Below are positions 33,787 through 42,898 of a DNA stretch of 64,000 nt, piece by piece; position 1 is the first letter of the stretch; every line of letters starts with the position of its first letter. The stretch is from Bacteroidales bacterium (lineage in GTDB: Bacteria; Bacteroidota; Bacteroidia; Bacteroidales; Bacteroidaceae). The stretch lies in the NCBI GenBank assembly GCA_018064685.1, contig JAGHUS010000015.1, positions 1 to 64,000 of the forward strand. Reading direction: 5' to 3'. Below the pieces are notes generated by a model. The model worked only from the letters and a program-made list of their open reading frames with translations, was not told the DNA's origin and did not search any database. The position numbers and the translations under genes are program-made.

Positions 33787-35607
33787 ATGAAAAATTATTT
33801 TAATAAGATTAAGTCTTTGGTGCTCGTTGGAGCAGCGTCATTGGCATTTGCCGCATGTGGCGATTTCCTTTACATCGAGCCTAAGACATTCGTTTCGGAA
33901 GAGAACTTCTGGAATGAGAGAGCCGATATCGACCAGATGTTGGCGGGCGTCTATGTCAAGATGCAGGACGGCAATTTCATCAACCGTTGCATTATGTGGG
34001 GTGAGACACGAAGTGACAATATCACCGAGGGTCGTGGTGCTGCCGATAATCTCGACATCTACCGCACCCTGAAGGAGGACCTCAAGTCTACCAACTCATA
34101 TTGTGACTGGACTTCTTTCTATGCTGTTATCTCTCAGTGTAACATCATCATCGATCGTTGTGCTGTGGTAGCAGAGAAGGATCCTACCTTCACCGAGAGT
34201 GACGTCAAGGCCACCAAGGCCGAGGCTGCTGCATTGCGCGACCTCTGCTACTTCTACCTTGTACGTGCGTTCAAGGATGTACCTTATTATACTTATGCCA
34301 TTCAGGCAGATGCCGACATCAAGCCTCTTCCTGCCGTTAATGGCGATCAGATTGTGAAGTCTCTTATCGAGGACCTTGACTCAGTGGCTCCCTACGCCCT
34401 CAAGGCTTTCCCCGATGACAAGAACAGCAAGTACAACAGTTCGCGTAACCGCATCACCCAGAGTGCTATCTATGCTATCCTGGCAGACCTCTGTCTTTGG
34501 GATGGTCAGTACCAGCGTTGCGTTGACTACTGCGACAAGATCTTCGAGTACAAGTTGAAGGAGTACAAAGAGGATTTCAGCAAGTCAACCAGTCTGACAC
34601 AGGGTTCTGTCGTGATGTTCAAGAACGAGAACGACATGTGGAGCGAGGGCTTCCCCTTGTATCCCTGTTTCCAGGACAAGACTTTCGGTAACGAGTACAA
34701 CCAGATCTTCGGTAAGAACGGCTGCAGCTTCGAGAGCATCTTCGAGTTGGCATTTACCAATGATGGTTCAAACGACTCATACCTTACCAACGGTTCTATT
34801 GCTAGTCTGTATGGTACTTTCAAGTCTGGTGGCAACAATGGTCGTGGTACTCTGGCTTGCTCTGACAAATTGCTGAACGACGTTTACAATGCCAACTACA
34901 AGGTGTTCGACCACAAGAACGATGTTCGCTACTTTACCAGCATTCGTCCTGAGGATGAGCAGTACACCGGTGGCTATGTGGGCAAGTATGTTTATTCAGA
35001 CTGCCAGATTGAGACCAGTACTACCAATCCCAACCACAAGCAGATGGGTGGTACCTCGGGCGTGAGCGCTGATAACCGCAACTGGATTTTCTATCGTCTG
35101 ACCGACGTGATGCTGATGCAGGCTGAGGCTCTCATCCAGCTGGGCGACTTCCAGGATGTTGTAGACGAGGCTACCGGCGAGGTTACCGGTTCAGAGATGG
35201 ACGACAACCTGAAGCGTGCCTTCTATCTCATCTGGACTGTAAACAGACGTAGCATCATGACCAACTCAACTACTTCCGTTCACGGTAATGAGTTGAAGAT
35301 TACTGCCTACAAGACAAAGAATGAGATGCTCGACCTTTGCTTGAAGGAGCGTCAGCGCGAGCTGATGTTCGAGGGTAAGCGCTGGTTCGACTTGCTTCGT
35401 CAGTGTCACCACGAGGGTAACACCAACTATATCAGAGGTAATGTTTCTGCAAAGATCTCTTCTGGTGGTTCCAAAGCACTCTTCCTTAACTACGAGTCAT
35501 TGTTCTGGCCCTATGCCAAGAAAGAGGTACGTAATAATCCTGACCTGAATCAGAAGTCATATTACGGAGCTGATGATGATGACGATAACTTCAAACTCAA
35601 CAACTAA
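33787..35607 (+). CDS. SusD/RagB-type surface ligand-binding lipoprotein (copy 1)
   Basis: The product is 606 residues. The lipoprotein signal ends SLAFAACGDF (Cys about 23). The SusD N-terminal region has EENFWNERADIDQMLAGVYV and the helical repeats ALRDLCYFYLVRAFKDVPYY. The C-terminal signature is CLKERQRELMFEGKRWFDLL. It should sit as the lid on the SusC barrel of the preceding gene. It ends in an acidic tail (ADDDDDNF), unusual for the family. The ligand cannot be told, and no degradative enzyme is nearby to suggest one. Confidence 0.92.
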   Translation: MKNYFNKIKSLVLVGAASLAFAACGDFLYIEPKTFVSEENFWNERADIDQMLAGVYVKMQDGNFINRCIMWGETRSDNITEGRGAADNLDIYRTLKEDLKSTNSYCDWTSFYAVISQCNIIIDRCAVVAEKDPTFTESDVKATKAEAAALRDLCYFYLVRAFKDVPYYTYAIQADADIKPLPAVNGDQIVKSLIEDLDSVAPYALKAFPDDKNSKYNSSRNRITQSAIYAILADLCLWDGQYQRCVDYCDKIFEYKLKEYKEDFSKSTSLTQGSVVMFKNENDMWSEGFPLYPCFQDKTFGNEYNQIFGKNGCSFESIFELAFTNDGSNDSYLTNGSIASLYGTFKSGGNNGRGTLACSDKLLNDVYNANYKVFDHKNDVRYFTSIRPEDEQYTGGYVGKYVYSDCQIETSTTNPNHKQMGGTSGVSADNRNWIFYRLTDVMLMQAEALIQLGDFQDVVDEATGEVTGSEMDDNLKRAFYLIWTVNRRSIMTNSTTSVHGNELKITAYKTKNEMLDLCLKERQRELMFEGKRWFDLLRQCHHEGNTNYIRGNVSAKISSGGSKALFLNYESLFWPYAKKEVRNNPDLNQKSYYGADDDDDNFKLNN

Positions 35608-35621
35608 AAAAAATCCCGATT

Positions 35622-37697
35622 ATGAAATTAGTAAAAAGTTTCTATACATGGTTGGCCGTAGGTTTCCTCGGAGTCTTCGCGCTTACCACCCAGAGCTGTC
35701 GCGACGACATGTCTGAAGAGAACTACTATACTTTCACAGGCGAGATGATGAGTGACTTCCTGCAGTCTCACGAGGACTACAGCAAGTTTGCTGAAATCGT
35801 CAAGCGTTCGACCGCCAGTAAGCGTGGTATCAACATCATGGACCTTATCTCTTGCTACGGTCAGTTCACTTGCTTCGCTCCCGACAACAAGGCTGTCGAT
35901 GAGTTCCTCAAGGAGAACGGCTATCCAAGCGTGAAGGATATTCCCGTTGACGTATGTGATACCATCGCACGTACTCACCTTATCAATGGCGTGGTTTACA
36001 ACACCGCCGACCTCACTGGTCTGTCTGCCATTGCCAAGGTTAACATGAACGAGCGTTACCTTACCATCGAGGAGCGTTTCCAGATGAACGAGGATGGTGA
36101 CACCATCGATGCTACCTACTGCCTGAACCGCAGTGGTGAGATTGTCATGGCACTCTCTAACGACTCTGTTGAGAATGGTATCGTTCACACTGTAAACAAG
36201 GTTCTGAGCTCTTCTAACCAGACTCTGCCTGACTTGATGTTGGAGAACCCCGACATCAAGATTATCAACGAGGCTCTTTCTAAGACTGGTATTGCCAACA
36301 AGATGGCTAACAAGATCAAGGATGACACTTGGGATTGCAAGGATGCCAAGTGGGAGATCTACAATGGTAAGAAGATCTACTCTGGTGCTCAGTGGGACTA
36401 CAGTACTGTGCCCGATACGCGTAACTTCAAGTTTACTGTATTTGCTTGTCCTGACTCTATCCTCAGGGATAAGTACGGCATTACCGACATTCCCAGTCTG
36501 TATGCTTATGCACAGTCTATCTATGGTGGTGAGGACTATAATGAAAATGACGAAGATCAGCTCAAGGATCCTAGCAACCCTCTGTATCGCCTCGTAGCAT
36601 ATCAGTGCTTGCCCTTCTCAACTACCTATGAGAAGTTCACACGTATCACTTCTACCGAGACAACCGTGCTGAACCCCTGTGAGTGGTATGCTTCTTTCGA
36701 CTCGCTCCAGACCATCAAGATTGAGCGTCTGACCGTTTCTCGCTACATCACTGGCGACGACAAGCGTAACGACCTCTACATCAACCGTGGTGATATGGTT
36801 CGCTGCAAGGATAAGGGTATCCACGTAGACCGTACGCTGAACGACCCCAACTTGCTGCAGGAGGCGCTGAACGGTTTCTATTACACCGTCGACGGTCTGC
36901 TGGCTTACAGCGAGGAGGTTAAGCAGGGTGTATTCAACACTCGTATCCGTTTCGATATGATTGATATGTTCCCCGAGTTCATGTCAAACAACCTTCGTAA
37001 CGAGACTCCTTGGGACTTGACTTCTTGCGAGTCGCCCGATGCTCCCGCACGTAACTACATCCTTCCCAACGGTTATCTTGAGAACGTGAAGGTTAACAGC
37101 GACGGTATCTTCCTGTATCAGGGTGCTCGTAGCTGGTACTGGTCATATCAGGGTGATGAGTTCAACCTCTGCTCTGACAACGGTAGCTACGACTGTACAT
37201 TCCAGTTGCCTTCTGTTCCCACTGGTACCTATCAGATTCGTCTTGGTTTCTGTGCTATGGATTCTCGTGGTATCTGCCAGTTCTATCTGGACGGCGAGCC
37301 CAAGGGTATTCCCTTCGATATGCGTAGCACGGGTAACTTCATTGACCGCACCGGTTTCTTCGAGTTGACCAACAACAACTTCACCAAGGATGAGATCGAG
37401 GCCAAGAAGAAGGAGATGCACAACCTGAACTGGTATCACGGTCCTCGTGGTATCTTCACCACCGAGTATGGTAAGAAGGACGGTACAAACTGCAACAAGT
37501 CACTGTTCTGTAACCAGTCTGGTACTCGTCGTTATGTCCTCTGTACCGCCAACCTTGATGAGAATGTTAAGCATACCATCCGTATCAAGAGTGTTTGGGC
37601 TGTAGGTACGGCGTTGGCTATGTTCGACTACTTCGAGATTGTTCCGAAGAGTGTATATGGTGTAGAAGGTGAAGGCAAGGCCGAGGACGATTATTAA
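35622..37697 (+). CDS. FAS1 domain lipoprotein with C-terminal beta-sandwich domain
   Basis: The product is 691 residues. Lipoprotein signal ends ALTTQSCRDD (Cys about 26). The first FAS1 unit spans about 40-195 (CYGQFTCFAPDNKAVDEFLK, THLINGVVYNTADL, NGIVHTVNKVL). A second, more diverged unit covers about 200-470 (RNFKFTVFACPDSILRDKYG, GFYYTVDGLLAY). The C-terminus (about 520-680) looks like a jelly-roll binding domain (TYQIRLGFCAMDSRGICQFY, HTIRIKSVWAVG). The gene starts 14 nt after susD and probably gives an extra surface component of the first SusCD complex. The C-terminal domain could bind glycan or glycoprotein; this is inference. Confidence 0.8.
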   Translation: MKLVKSFYTWLAVGFLGVFALTTQSCRDDMSEENYYTFTGEMMSDFLQSHEDYSKFAEIVKRSTASKRGINIMDLISCYGQFTCFAPDNKAVDEFLKENGYPSVKDIPVDVCDTIARTHLINGVVYNTADLTGLSAIAKVNMNERYLTIEERFQMNEDGDTIDATYCLNRSGEIVMALSNDSVENGIVHTVNKVLSSSNQTLPDLMLENPDIKIINEALSKTGIANKMANKIKDDTWDCKDAKWEIYNGKKIYSGAQWDYSTVPDTRNFKFTVFACPDSILRDKYGITDIPSLYAYAQSIYGGEDYNENDEDQLKDPSNPLYRLVAYQCLPFSTTYEKFTRITSTETTVLNPCEWYASFDSLQTIKIERLTVSRYITGDDKRNDLYINRGDMVRCKDKGIHVDRTLNDPNLLQEALNGFYYTVDGLLAYSEEVKQGVFNTRIRFDMIDMFPEFMSNNLRNETPWDLTSCESPDAPARNYILPNGYLENVKVNSDGIFLYQGARSWYWSYQGDEFNLCSDNGSYDCTFQLPSVPTGTYQIRLGFCAMDSRGICQFYLDGEPKGIPFDMRSTGNFIDRTGFFELTNNNFTKDEIEAKKKEMHNLNWYHGPRGIFTTEYGKKDGTNCNKSLFCNQSGTRRYVLCTANLDENVKHTIRIKSVWAVGTALAMFDYFEIVPKSVYGVEGEGKAEDDY

Positions 37698-37762
37698 TTG
37701 ATTGTTCATAATTCACAATTCACAATTAGGAATTACGATAATTCAAGATTGACTAAATAATT

Positions 37763-39625
37763 ATGAAGAGAAATAAATTGAATAAATTTATGGCAGCTGC
37801 GCTGCTGGCCGGAGCACCCATGCTCTGGTCAGCATGCTCAGACACCTGGAACGAGCACTATGATGTTGTGCCTGGTGGTATGGCCGACCAGCCCAGTTTG
37901 CTGGAGAATATTACTGCCGATCCTAATCTGGCTAATTTCGCCAAGGTTATCAAGGCTATTGGTGGTGCCGAGTTGCTGGCTTCGCCTCAGCAGTTTACCG
38001 TTTGGGCTCCCAAGTCATTGACAGCGGAACAGGCCGACAGTATCATTAAGGTATATAATGACGATGTGACTGCTGGTATGAAGTGGGAGGACAACAAGGC
38101 TGTTACTCAGTTCCTGCAGAACCACATGGCTCTGTACGCACGTCCTGTATCGGCTTACACCAACGATACCGTCACCATGCGTAACCGCAAGTACATGCAG
38201 ATGATTGGTACTGATGACAAGAGTGGTACGCTGGGCGGTAACAAGTTTGGCGAGATGACTCTCTGCAACAATGGTATTCTGTACAAGACAGATGGCATTC
38301 TGCAGTTCTTCCCCAACGTGCGTGAGTTTACCGAGTTGAACCCCAAGATGACCAAGCTCACCGAGTTCCTCAAGTCATACGATGAGTATGAGTTGAACGA
38401 GTCGGCTTCTACTCCTGGTGGTATCGAGGATGGAAAGACCATCTACCTCGACTCTGTAACTACCATCCGTAACAAGGTGCTGAACAGTCTCGCTTTCATC
38501 GAGCGTGAGGATAGTGTCTACACCTTCTTGGCTCCTACCGATGATGTGTGGGATGCCGAGTATGAGCGTTACGGCAAGATGTTCGTTTACAACAACAGTG
38601 TTCCCGAGGCAACTCGCGACTCTCTGGCTCAGATCAACACCAGCATGCGCATTCTCAGCGGTCGTTTCTTCAACACCAGCAAGAACTGGCGCTACAACTT
38701 CCATCCCACAGACTCGCTTTGCAATACCAACTATGGCGAGCAGCAGGTTCACAATCCCCGTCGCAATGTGTTCTACAATCCCGAGAAGACTTTGCTGAAT
38801 GGCTTGGATAAGATTACTTGCTCGAACGGTTTTGTATATGTGGATGACAAGGGTGTTATCGATCCTCATAAGACATTCTTCGGCCGTACCGATATGGATG
38901 CTTCTTCTGCTTTCTACTATGAGGCTCCCAAGGACAAGAACAATGTGTCTACCATGAACGTAAGCAACCGTACCTACGAGGTTTACGAGATGGATACCAC
39001 TTATGTCACTGATCCCGAGACTGGTGATGAAATCACCGTTATTTCTCAGTCTGATCGTCTGAAGAAGCGTTACAACTATGTTGAGGTAACCGCTAAGACT
39101 GCTCAGTCGCACACCGAGTTGGAGTACAAGGTGCCCGGTACTTTGTCGAACGTATATTATAATGTATATGTTGTTGTAGCTTGCGATCGTCGTAACGACC
39201 TGCCTCTCTGGTTCCAGGTTCAGCAGAGCGTTCAGAACGAGAAGGGTGTGTTCGGCACCAAGGCTAGCTTCGTGAACCCCCACGCTGTAACTGAGGGTAG
39301 CGTAGAGAACTCTGACGTCATCCTGAAGCAGAGTAACAGCAACCGTTGCTATGTGGCTGATCCTACCAAGATGGATACCATCCTGATTCAGAGTGGTGTG
39401 AAGTATGATTTCAGCGGTTATGGTGTTGACGACGGTGTTGTGAAGTACACCATCAGTTCATTCGGTCCCTCTGCCACCAGTTATCGTGAGCGCATCTACA
39501 CCCGTACATTGCGTCTGAACGAGATTATTCTTATTCCTTTCGAGACAAAGGAGGAGGCAGAGGCTGCTGCTGATGACTTGGATGCATTCAACGACGTATT
39601 ACTTGAAGGTATAAAGGAAAACTAA
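37763..39625 (+). CDS. FAS1 domain surface lipoprotein
   Basis: The product is 620 residues. Lipoprotein signal ends PMLWSACSDT (Cys about 25), then WNEHYDVVPG, a common start in this family. Two FAS1-like units are visible: about 45-190 (QFTVWAPKSLTAEQADSI, NGILYKTDGILQFFPN) and about 195-375 (YTFLAPTDDVWDAEYERYGK, NGFVYVDDKG). The remainder to 620 is beta-rich and unrecognised. It follows the previous FAS1 gene after 65 nt of AATTCACAATT-type repeats and precedes the second susC by 6 nt. It starts the second half of the operon and mirrors the first gene of the first half. Confidence 0.8.
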   Translation: MKRNKLNKFMAAALLAGAPMLWSACSDTWNEHYDVVPGGMADQPSLLENITADPNLANFAKVIKAIGGAELLASPQQFTVWAPKSLTAEQADSIIKVYNDDVTAGMKWEDNKAVTQFLQNHMALYARPVSAYTNDTVTMRNRKYMQMIGTDDKSGTLGGNKFGEMTLCNNGILYKTDGILQFFPNVREFTELNPKMTKLTEFLKSYDEYELNESASTPGGIEDGKTIYLDSVTTIRNKVLNSLAFIEREDSVYTFLAPTDDVWDAEYERYGKMFVYNNSVPEATRDSLAQINTSMRILSGRFFNTSKNWRYNFHPTDSLCNTNYGEQQVHNPRRNVFYNPEKTLLNGLDKITCSNGFVYVDDKGVIDPHKTFFGRTDMDASSAFYYEAPKDKNNVSTMNVSNRTYEVYEMDTTYVTDPETGDEITVISQSDRLKKRYNYVEVTAKTAQSHTELEYKVPGTLSNVYYNVYVVVACDRRNDLPLWFQVQQSVQNEKGVFGTKASFVNPHAVTEGSVENSDVILKQSNSNRCYVADPTKMDTILIQSGVKYDFSGYGVDDGVVKYTISSFGPSATSYRERIYTRTLRLNEIILIPFETKEEAEAAADDLDAFNDVLLEGIKEN

Positions 39626-39631
39626 TACGAT

Positions 39632-42600
39632 ATGAAAAAGCTTAATATATTTTGTCTTTCACTCTTGATGGTTTCACCTCTCGGTATGTACGCACAGACT
39701 GAGGAAGAGGAAACACAGGAGGAGGTTTCGGTAGTAGTCTATCGAAAAGCTAAGAAGGAAGGCCCTACACGTACTATCACTGGTAAGGTTTTGGATCAGA
39801 CCGGCAAGGCTCCCCTGGCTGGTGTGCTCATCCAGTCTATTGCAGGTGAGGGTTATTCTACATTGAGTGAAGAGGATGGTACTTTCTCTCTCGAGGTACC
39901 TCTGTACAGCAGTGCTGTGAGCGTAACCATCCCTGGTTACAACACCATCCGTGTGGGCTTGAACAAGTCTGGCAAGCTGCGTGACATTATCATGCAGAGC
40001 GATGCCGCTAAGGGCCTCTACACTGCCGATGATAACATCACCAACATGGTAAGCACCGGTTCGCTTGAGTATACCGCCGAGCGCAATATCAAGGGCGAGG
40101 TTGAAAACCAGTTGGGTGCCAACGTTCGTTCTATCCAGCGCAGTGGTGCCATTGCTGTGGGTAACTATATGAACATTGGTGGTGTGAATTCTTTGCAGAG
40201 CAACTCACAGCCTCTGGTTGTGTTGGACGGTGTCATCATCGACCAGCAGTACAGCCGCGAGATGCTTCACTCGGGTTACTACAACGACATTCTCACCAAC
40301 ATCAACCCTGTTGATATCGAGAAGGTGGAAGTGTTGAGCAATGGTACTGCCCTCTATGGTAGCAAGGGTGCCAATGGTGTGATCCTTATCACCACCAAGC
40401 GTTGTAACACCATCGCAACCCGTATCGAGGCTGTCCTCAATATGGGTGTTGAGACCCTGCCCAAGCAGTACAGCATGATGAATGGTGCGCAGTTCAAGAC
40501 CTATGCTTCTGGTCTTTTGCAGTCAACCAACACCACTGCCAACAACTTCAAGTTCCTGAAGACTGATCCCAATTATTATTGGTACAACAAGTACAACAAC
40601 AATACCGATTGGTCAGACCATATTTATAATGAGGCTTTGCTTCAGAACTACTCTCTTAATGTACAGGGTGGTGGTGACGTAGCCAAGTATATGCTTTCAG
40701 TTGGTTTCACCAAGGACAATGGTACCATCAAGGAGACTAACCTGAACCGTCTGAACATCCGTTTCAACACCGACATTGTTGTTACCAGCAAGTTCGACAT
40801 CCGTTTCGATGCCAGCTACACCAACCAGACTCGTAAGCTGTTCGACCTGGGTGCTCCTACAAGCTATGATGCTAAGTCTATCACCAGCTTGAACTTCCTG
40901 TCGGATGCCAAGAGTCCTATGCTGAGTCCCTATTCATTCGCTTTGAACAAGATTCAGAAGAACCACTTGGACATCGTGGACGAGGACTACTTGGACGAGG
41001 TTTCTACCTTGCAGAATGCTAACTATCGTCTTGCCAACCCTGCTGCCATCATCGAGTATGGTACAGCCGAGAACAAGAACTACTTCGATAATAGCTACGT
41101 AAACATCGCTATTACTCCCAAGTACAAGATCAACGAGCATCTGACTGCCAGCACACTGTTCTCTTACACCGCTGTCAACACCAACGAGAAGCACTATGTG
41201 CCCATGAATGGTGTGCCCAGCTATTTTGTAACTGAATTGCAGAGCACCATGCAGAACGAGGCTGGTTCAATGTACGCTAAGCAGAACACCATCAACAGCG
41301 ACACCCGCATTGACTGGTTGAAGAGCTACAACGCACATAACATTCACCTGCTTGGTGGTTTCCGTCTGATCAACGAGAGCTACTCTCTCAACACTCAGCA
41401 TGGTTATAACACCGGTAACGACAAGACTCCTTACATTGACAACACTTCAAACAAGACCAGTGATGGTATCGACGCTAAGTGGATGGACCTCGCTTGGTAC
41501 GGTCAGGCAGAGTACAACTATGCTAACCGCTACTACTTGCAGGGTAACCTGACTATGCAGACCAACTCACAGTTCGGTCGTGACGTGAAGAGCGGTATCA
41601 AGGTAGGCGGTGTCGTATGGGGGCTCTTCCCCAGCGTTCAGGCAGGTTGGGTTGCCAGCAACGAGAAGTTCTTCGATGTTCCTGGCATTGACTACTTGAA
41701 GCTGACCGCAGGTTACAGCCTCTCTGGTAATGACAACATGATCTACGATGCATCTCGCACCTACTTGAAGAGTGTACTCTTTATGAATAAGGTGTCAGGT
41801 GTCACTCTGAGCAACATCGGTAACACCGAGCTGCAGTGGGAGACTACCCGCCGCTTCAACGCAGGTCTTGAGATGAACACTTTGAACAACCGTCTGGGTG
41901 TTAAGTTCAACTACTTCAAGTCATGGACTGGCAACCTCATCACTCTTCAGGAGCTTGGTTTCGTCAGCGGTCTTGACTACAACTACAGCAACGGTGGCTC
42001 GCTCGAGAACGAGGGCTTCGACGTAACTGTCAATGCTCACCTCATCAGCAAGAAGAACTGGAACTGGACTGTAGGTGCCAGCATGGGTCACTTCGTAAAT
42101 AAGGTGACTGCCCTGCCCGACGGCAACAAGTCATTCGAGACCAGCGTACTGGGTGGTACTGTTCTTACCGAGGTTGGCAAGAGCGTCAACACCTTCTACG
42201 GTTATCGCACCAATGGCGTTTACGCTACTACTGCCGATGCTAAGGCTGAAGGCAAGTACATCCAGGACGAGACTGGTAAGCAGACCTTCTTCGGTGCTGG
42301 TGATGTTCGCTTCGTCGACCTTGACAACAACGGCGTTATCAACGAGGACGACCGCACTGTCATCGGTGATGCTACTCCCGACATCTATGGTAACATCTTC
42401 ACCAAGCTGTCTTACAAGAACCTGGCTTTGGACGTGAACTTCAACTATAGCCTGGGTGGCGACGTTTACAACTACAACCGTCAGCAGCTTGAGAGCGGTT
42501 CACGCTTCATGAACCAGACCTCTGCCATGCTGAACCGTTGGACCACTGAAGGTCAGGTTACTGAGATGCCTAAGGCAACTTATGGCGACCCCATGGGCAA

Positions 42601-42865
42601 CAGCCGCTTCAGCGACCGTTGGATCGAGGATGGCAGCTACCTGAAGTTGAAGACTGTCACCTTGAGCTACAAGCTTCCTATCGACAACACCTTCATCCAG
42701 GGTATCACCATCTGGGGTCAGGCTAACAACCTGCTCACCCTCACCAAGTATCTGGGCAACGATCCCGAGTTCTCATACAACAACTCAGTATTGTTCCAGG
42801 GTGTTGACGGTGGTCTGCTGGCTCGTGGCCGCAGCTTCCACATCGGTGTTAAAATCAACCTTTAA
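39632..42865 (+). CDS. SusC/RagA-type TonB-linked outer-membrane transporter (copy 2)
   Basis: The product is 1077 residues. Signal peptide about 1-21 (SPLGMYAQTEEEE), then an acidic stretch that may contain the TonB box (VSVVVYRKA). A carboxypeptidase-like domain covers about 48-125 (ITGKVLDQTGKAPLAGVLIQ). The plug includes MNIGGVNSLQSNSQPLVVLD, IEKVEVLSNGTALYGSKGAN and GVILITTKR. A long barrel follows, ending FHIGVKINL. Compared with copy 1 the plug is diverged, for example the usual LRG is replaced by NIGG. The pair with the SusD 33 nt downstream suggests a separate ligand. Confidence 0.92.
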   Translation: MKKLNIFCLSLLMVSPLGMYAQTEEEETQEEVSVVVYRKAKKEGPTRTITGKVLDQTGKAPLAGVLIQSIAGEGYSTLSEEDGTFSLEVPLYSSAVSVTIPGYNTIRVGLNKSGKLRDIIMQSDAAKGLYTADDNITNMVSTGSLEYTAERNIKGEVENQLGANVRSIQRSGAIAVGNYMNIGGVNSLQSNSQPLVVLDGVIIDQQYSREMLHSGYYNDILTNINPVDIEKVEVLSNGTALYGSKGANGVILITTKRCNTIATRIEAVLNMGVETLPKQYSMMNGAQFKTYASGLLQSTNTTANNFKFLKTDPNYYWYNKYNNNTDWSDHIYNEALLQNYSLNVQGGGDVAKYMLSVGFTKDNGTIKETNLNRLNIRFNTDIVVTSKFDIRFDASYTNQTRKLFDLGAPTSYDAKSITSLNFLSDAKSPMLSPYSFALNKIQKNHLDIVDEDYLDEVSTLQNANYRLANPAAIIEYGTAENKNYFDNSYVNIAITPKYKINEHLTASTLFSYTAVNTNEKHYVPMNGVPSYFVTELQSTMQNEAGSMYAKQNTINSDTRIDWLKSYNAHNIHLLGGFRLINESYSLNTQHGYNTGNDKTPYIDNTSNKTSDGIDAKWMDLAWYGQAEYNYANRYYLQGNLTMQTNSQFGRDVKSGIKVGGVVWGLFPSVQAGWVASNEKFFDVPGIDYLKLTAGYSLSGNDNMIYDASRTYLKSVLFMNKVSGVTLSNIGNTELQWETTRRFNAGLEMNTLNNRLGVKFNYFKSWTGNLITLQELGFVSGLDYNYSNGGSLENEGFDVTVNAHLISKKNWNWTVGASMGHFVNKVTALPDGNKSFETSVLGGTVLTEVGKSVNTFYGYRTNGVYATTADAKAEGKYIQDETGKQTFFGAGDVRFVDLDNNGVINEDDRTVIGDATPDIYGNIFTKLSYKNLALDVNFNYSLGGDVYNYNRQQLESGSRFMNQTSAMLNRWTTEGQVTEMPKATYGDPMGNSRFSDRWIEDGSYLKLKTVTLSYKLPIDNTFIQGITIWGQANNLLTLTKYLGNDPEFSYNNSVLFQGVDGGLLARGRSFHIGVKINL

Positions 42866-42898
42866 TAGATATTCATAATTCAAAGCAAATAGTAGATT

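Noticed and set aside
38375-39283. 302-codon minus-strand open frame
   Set aside because: It is antisense to a FAS1 lipoprotein gene with signal peptide and FAS1 motifs, and has no promoter of its own.
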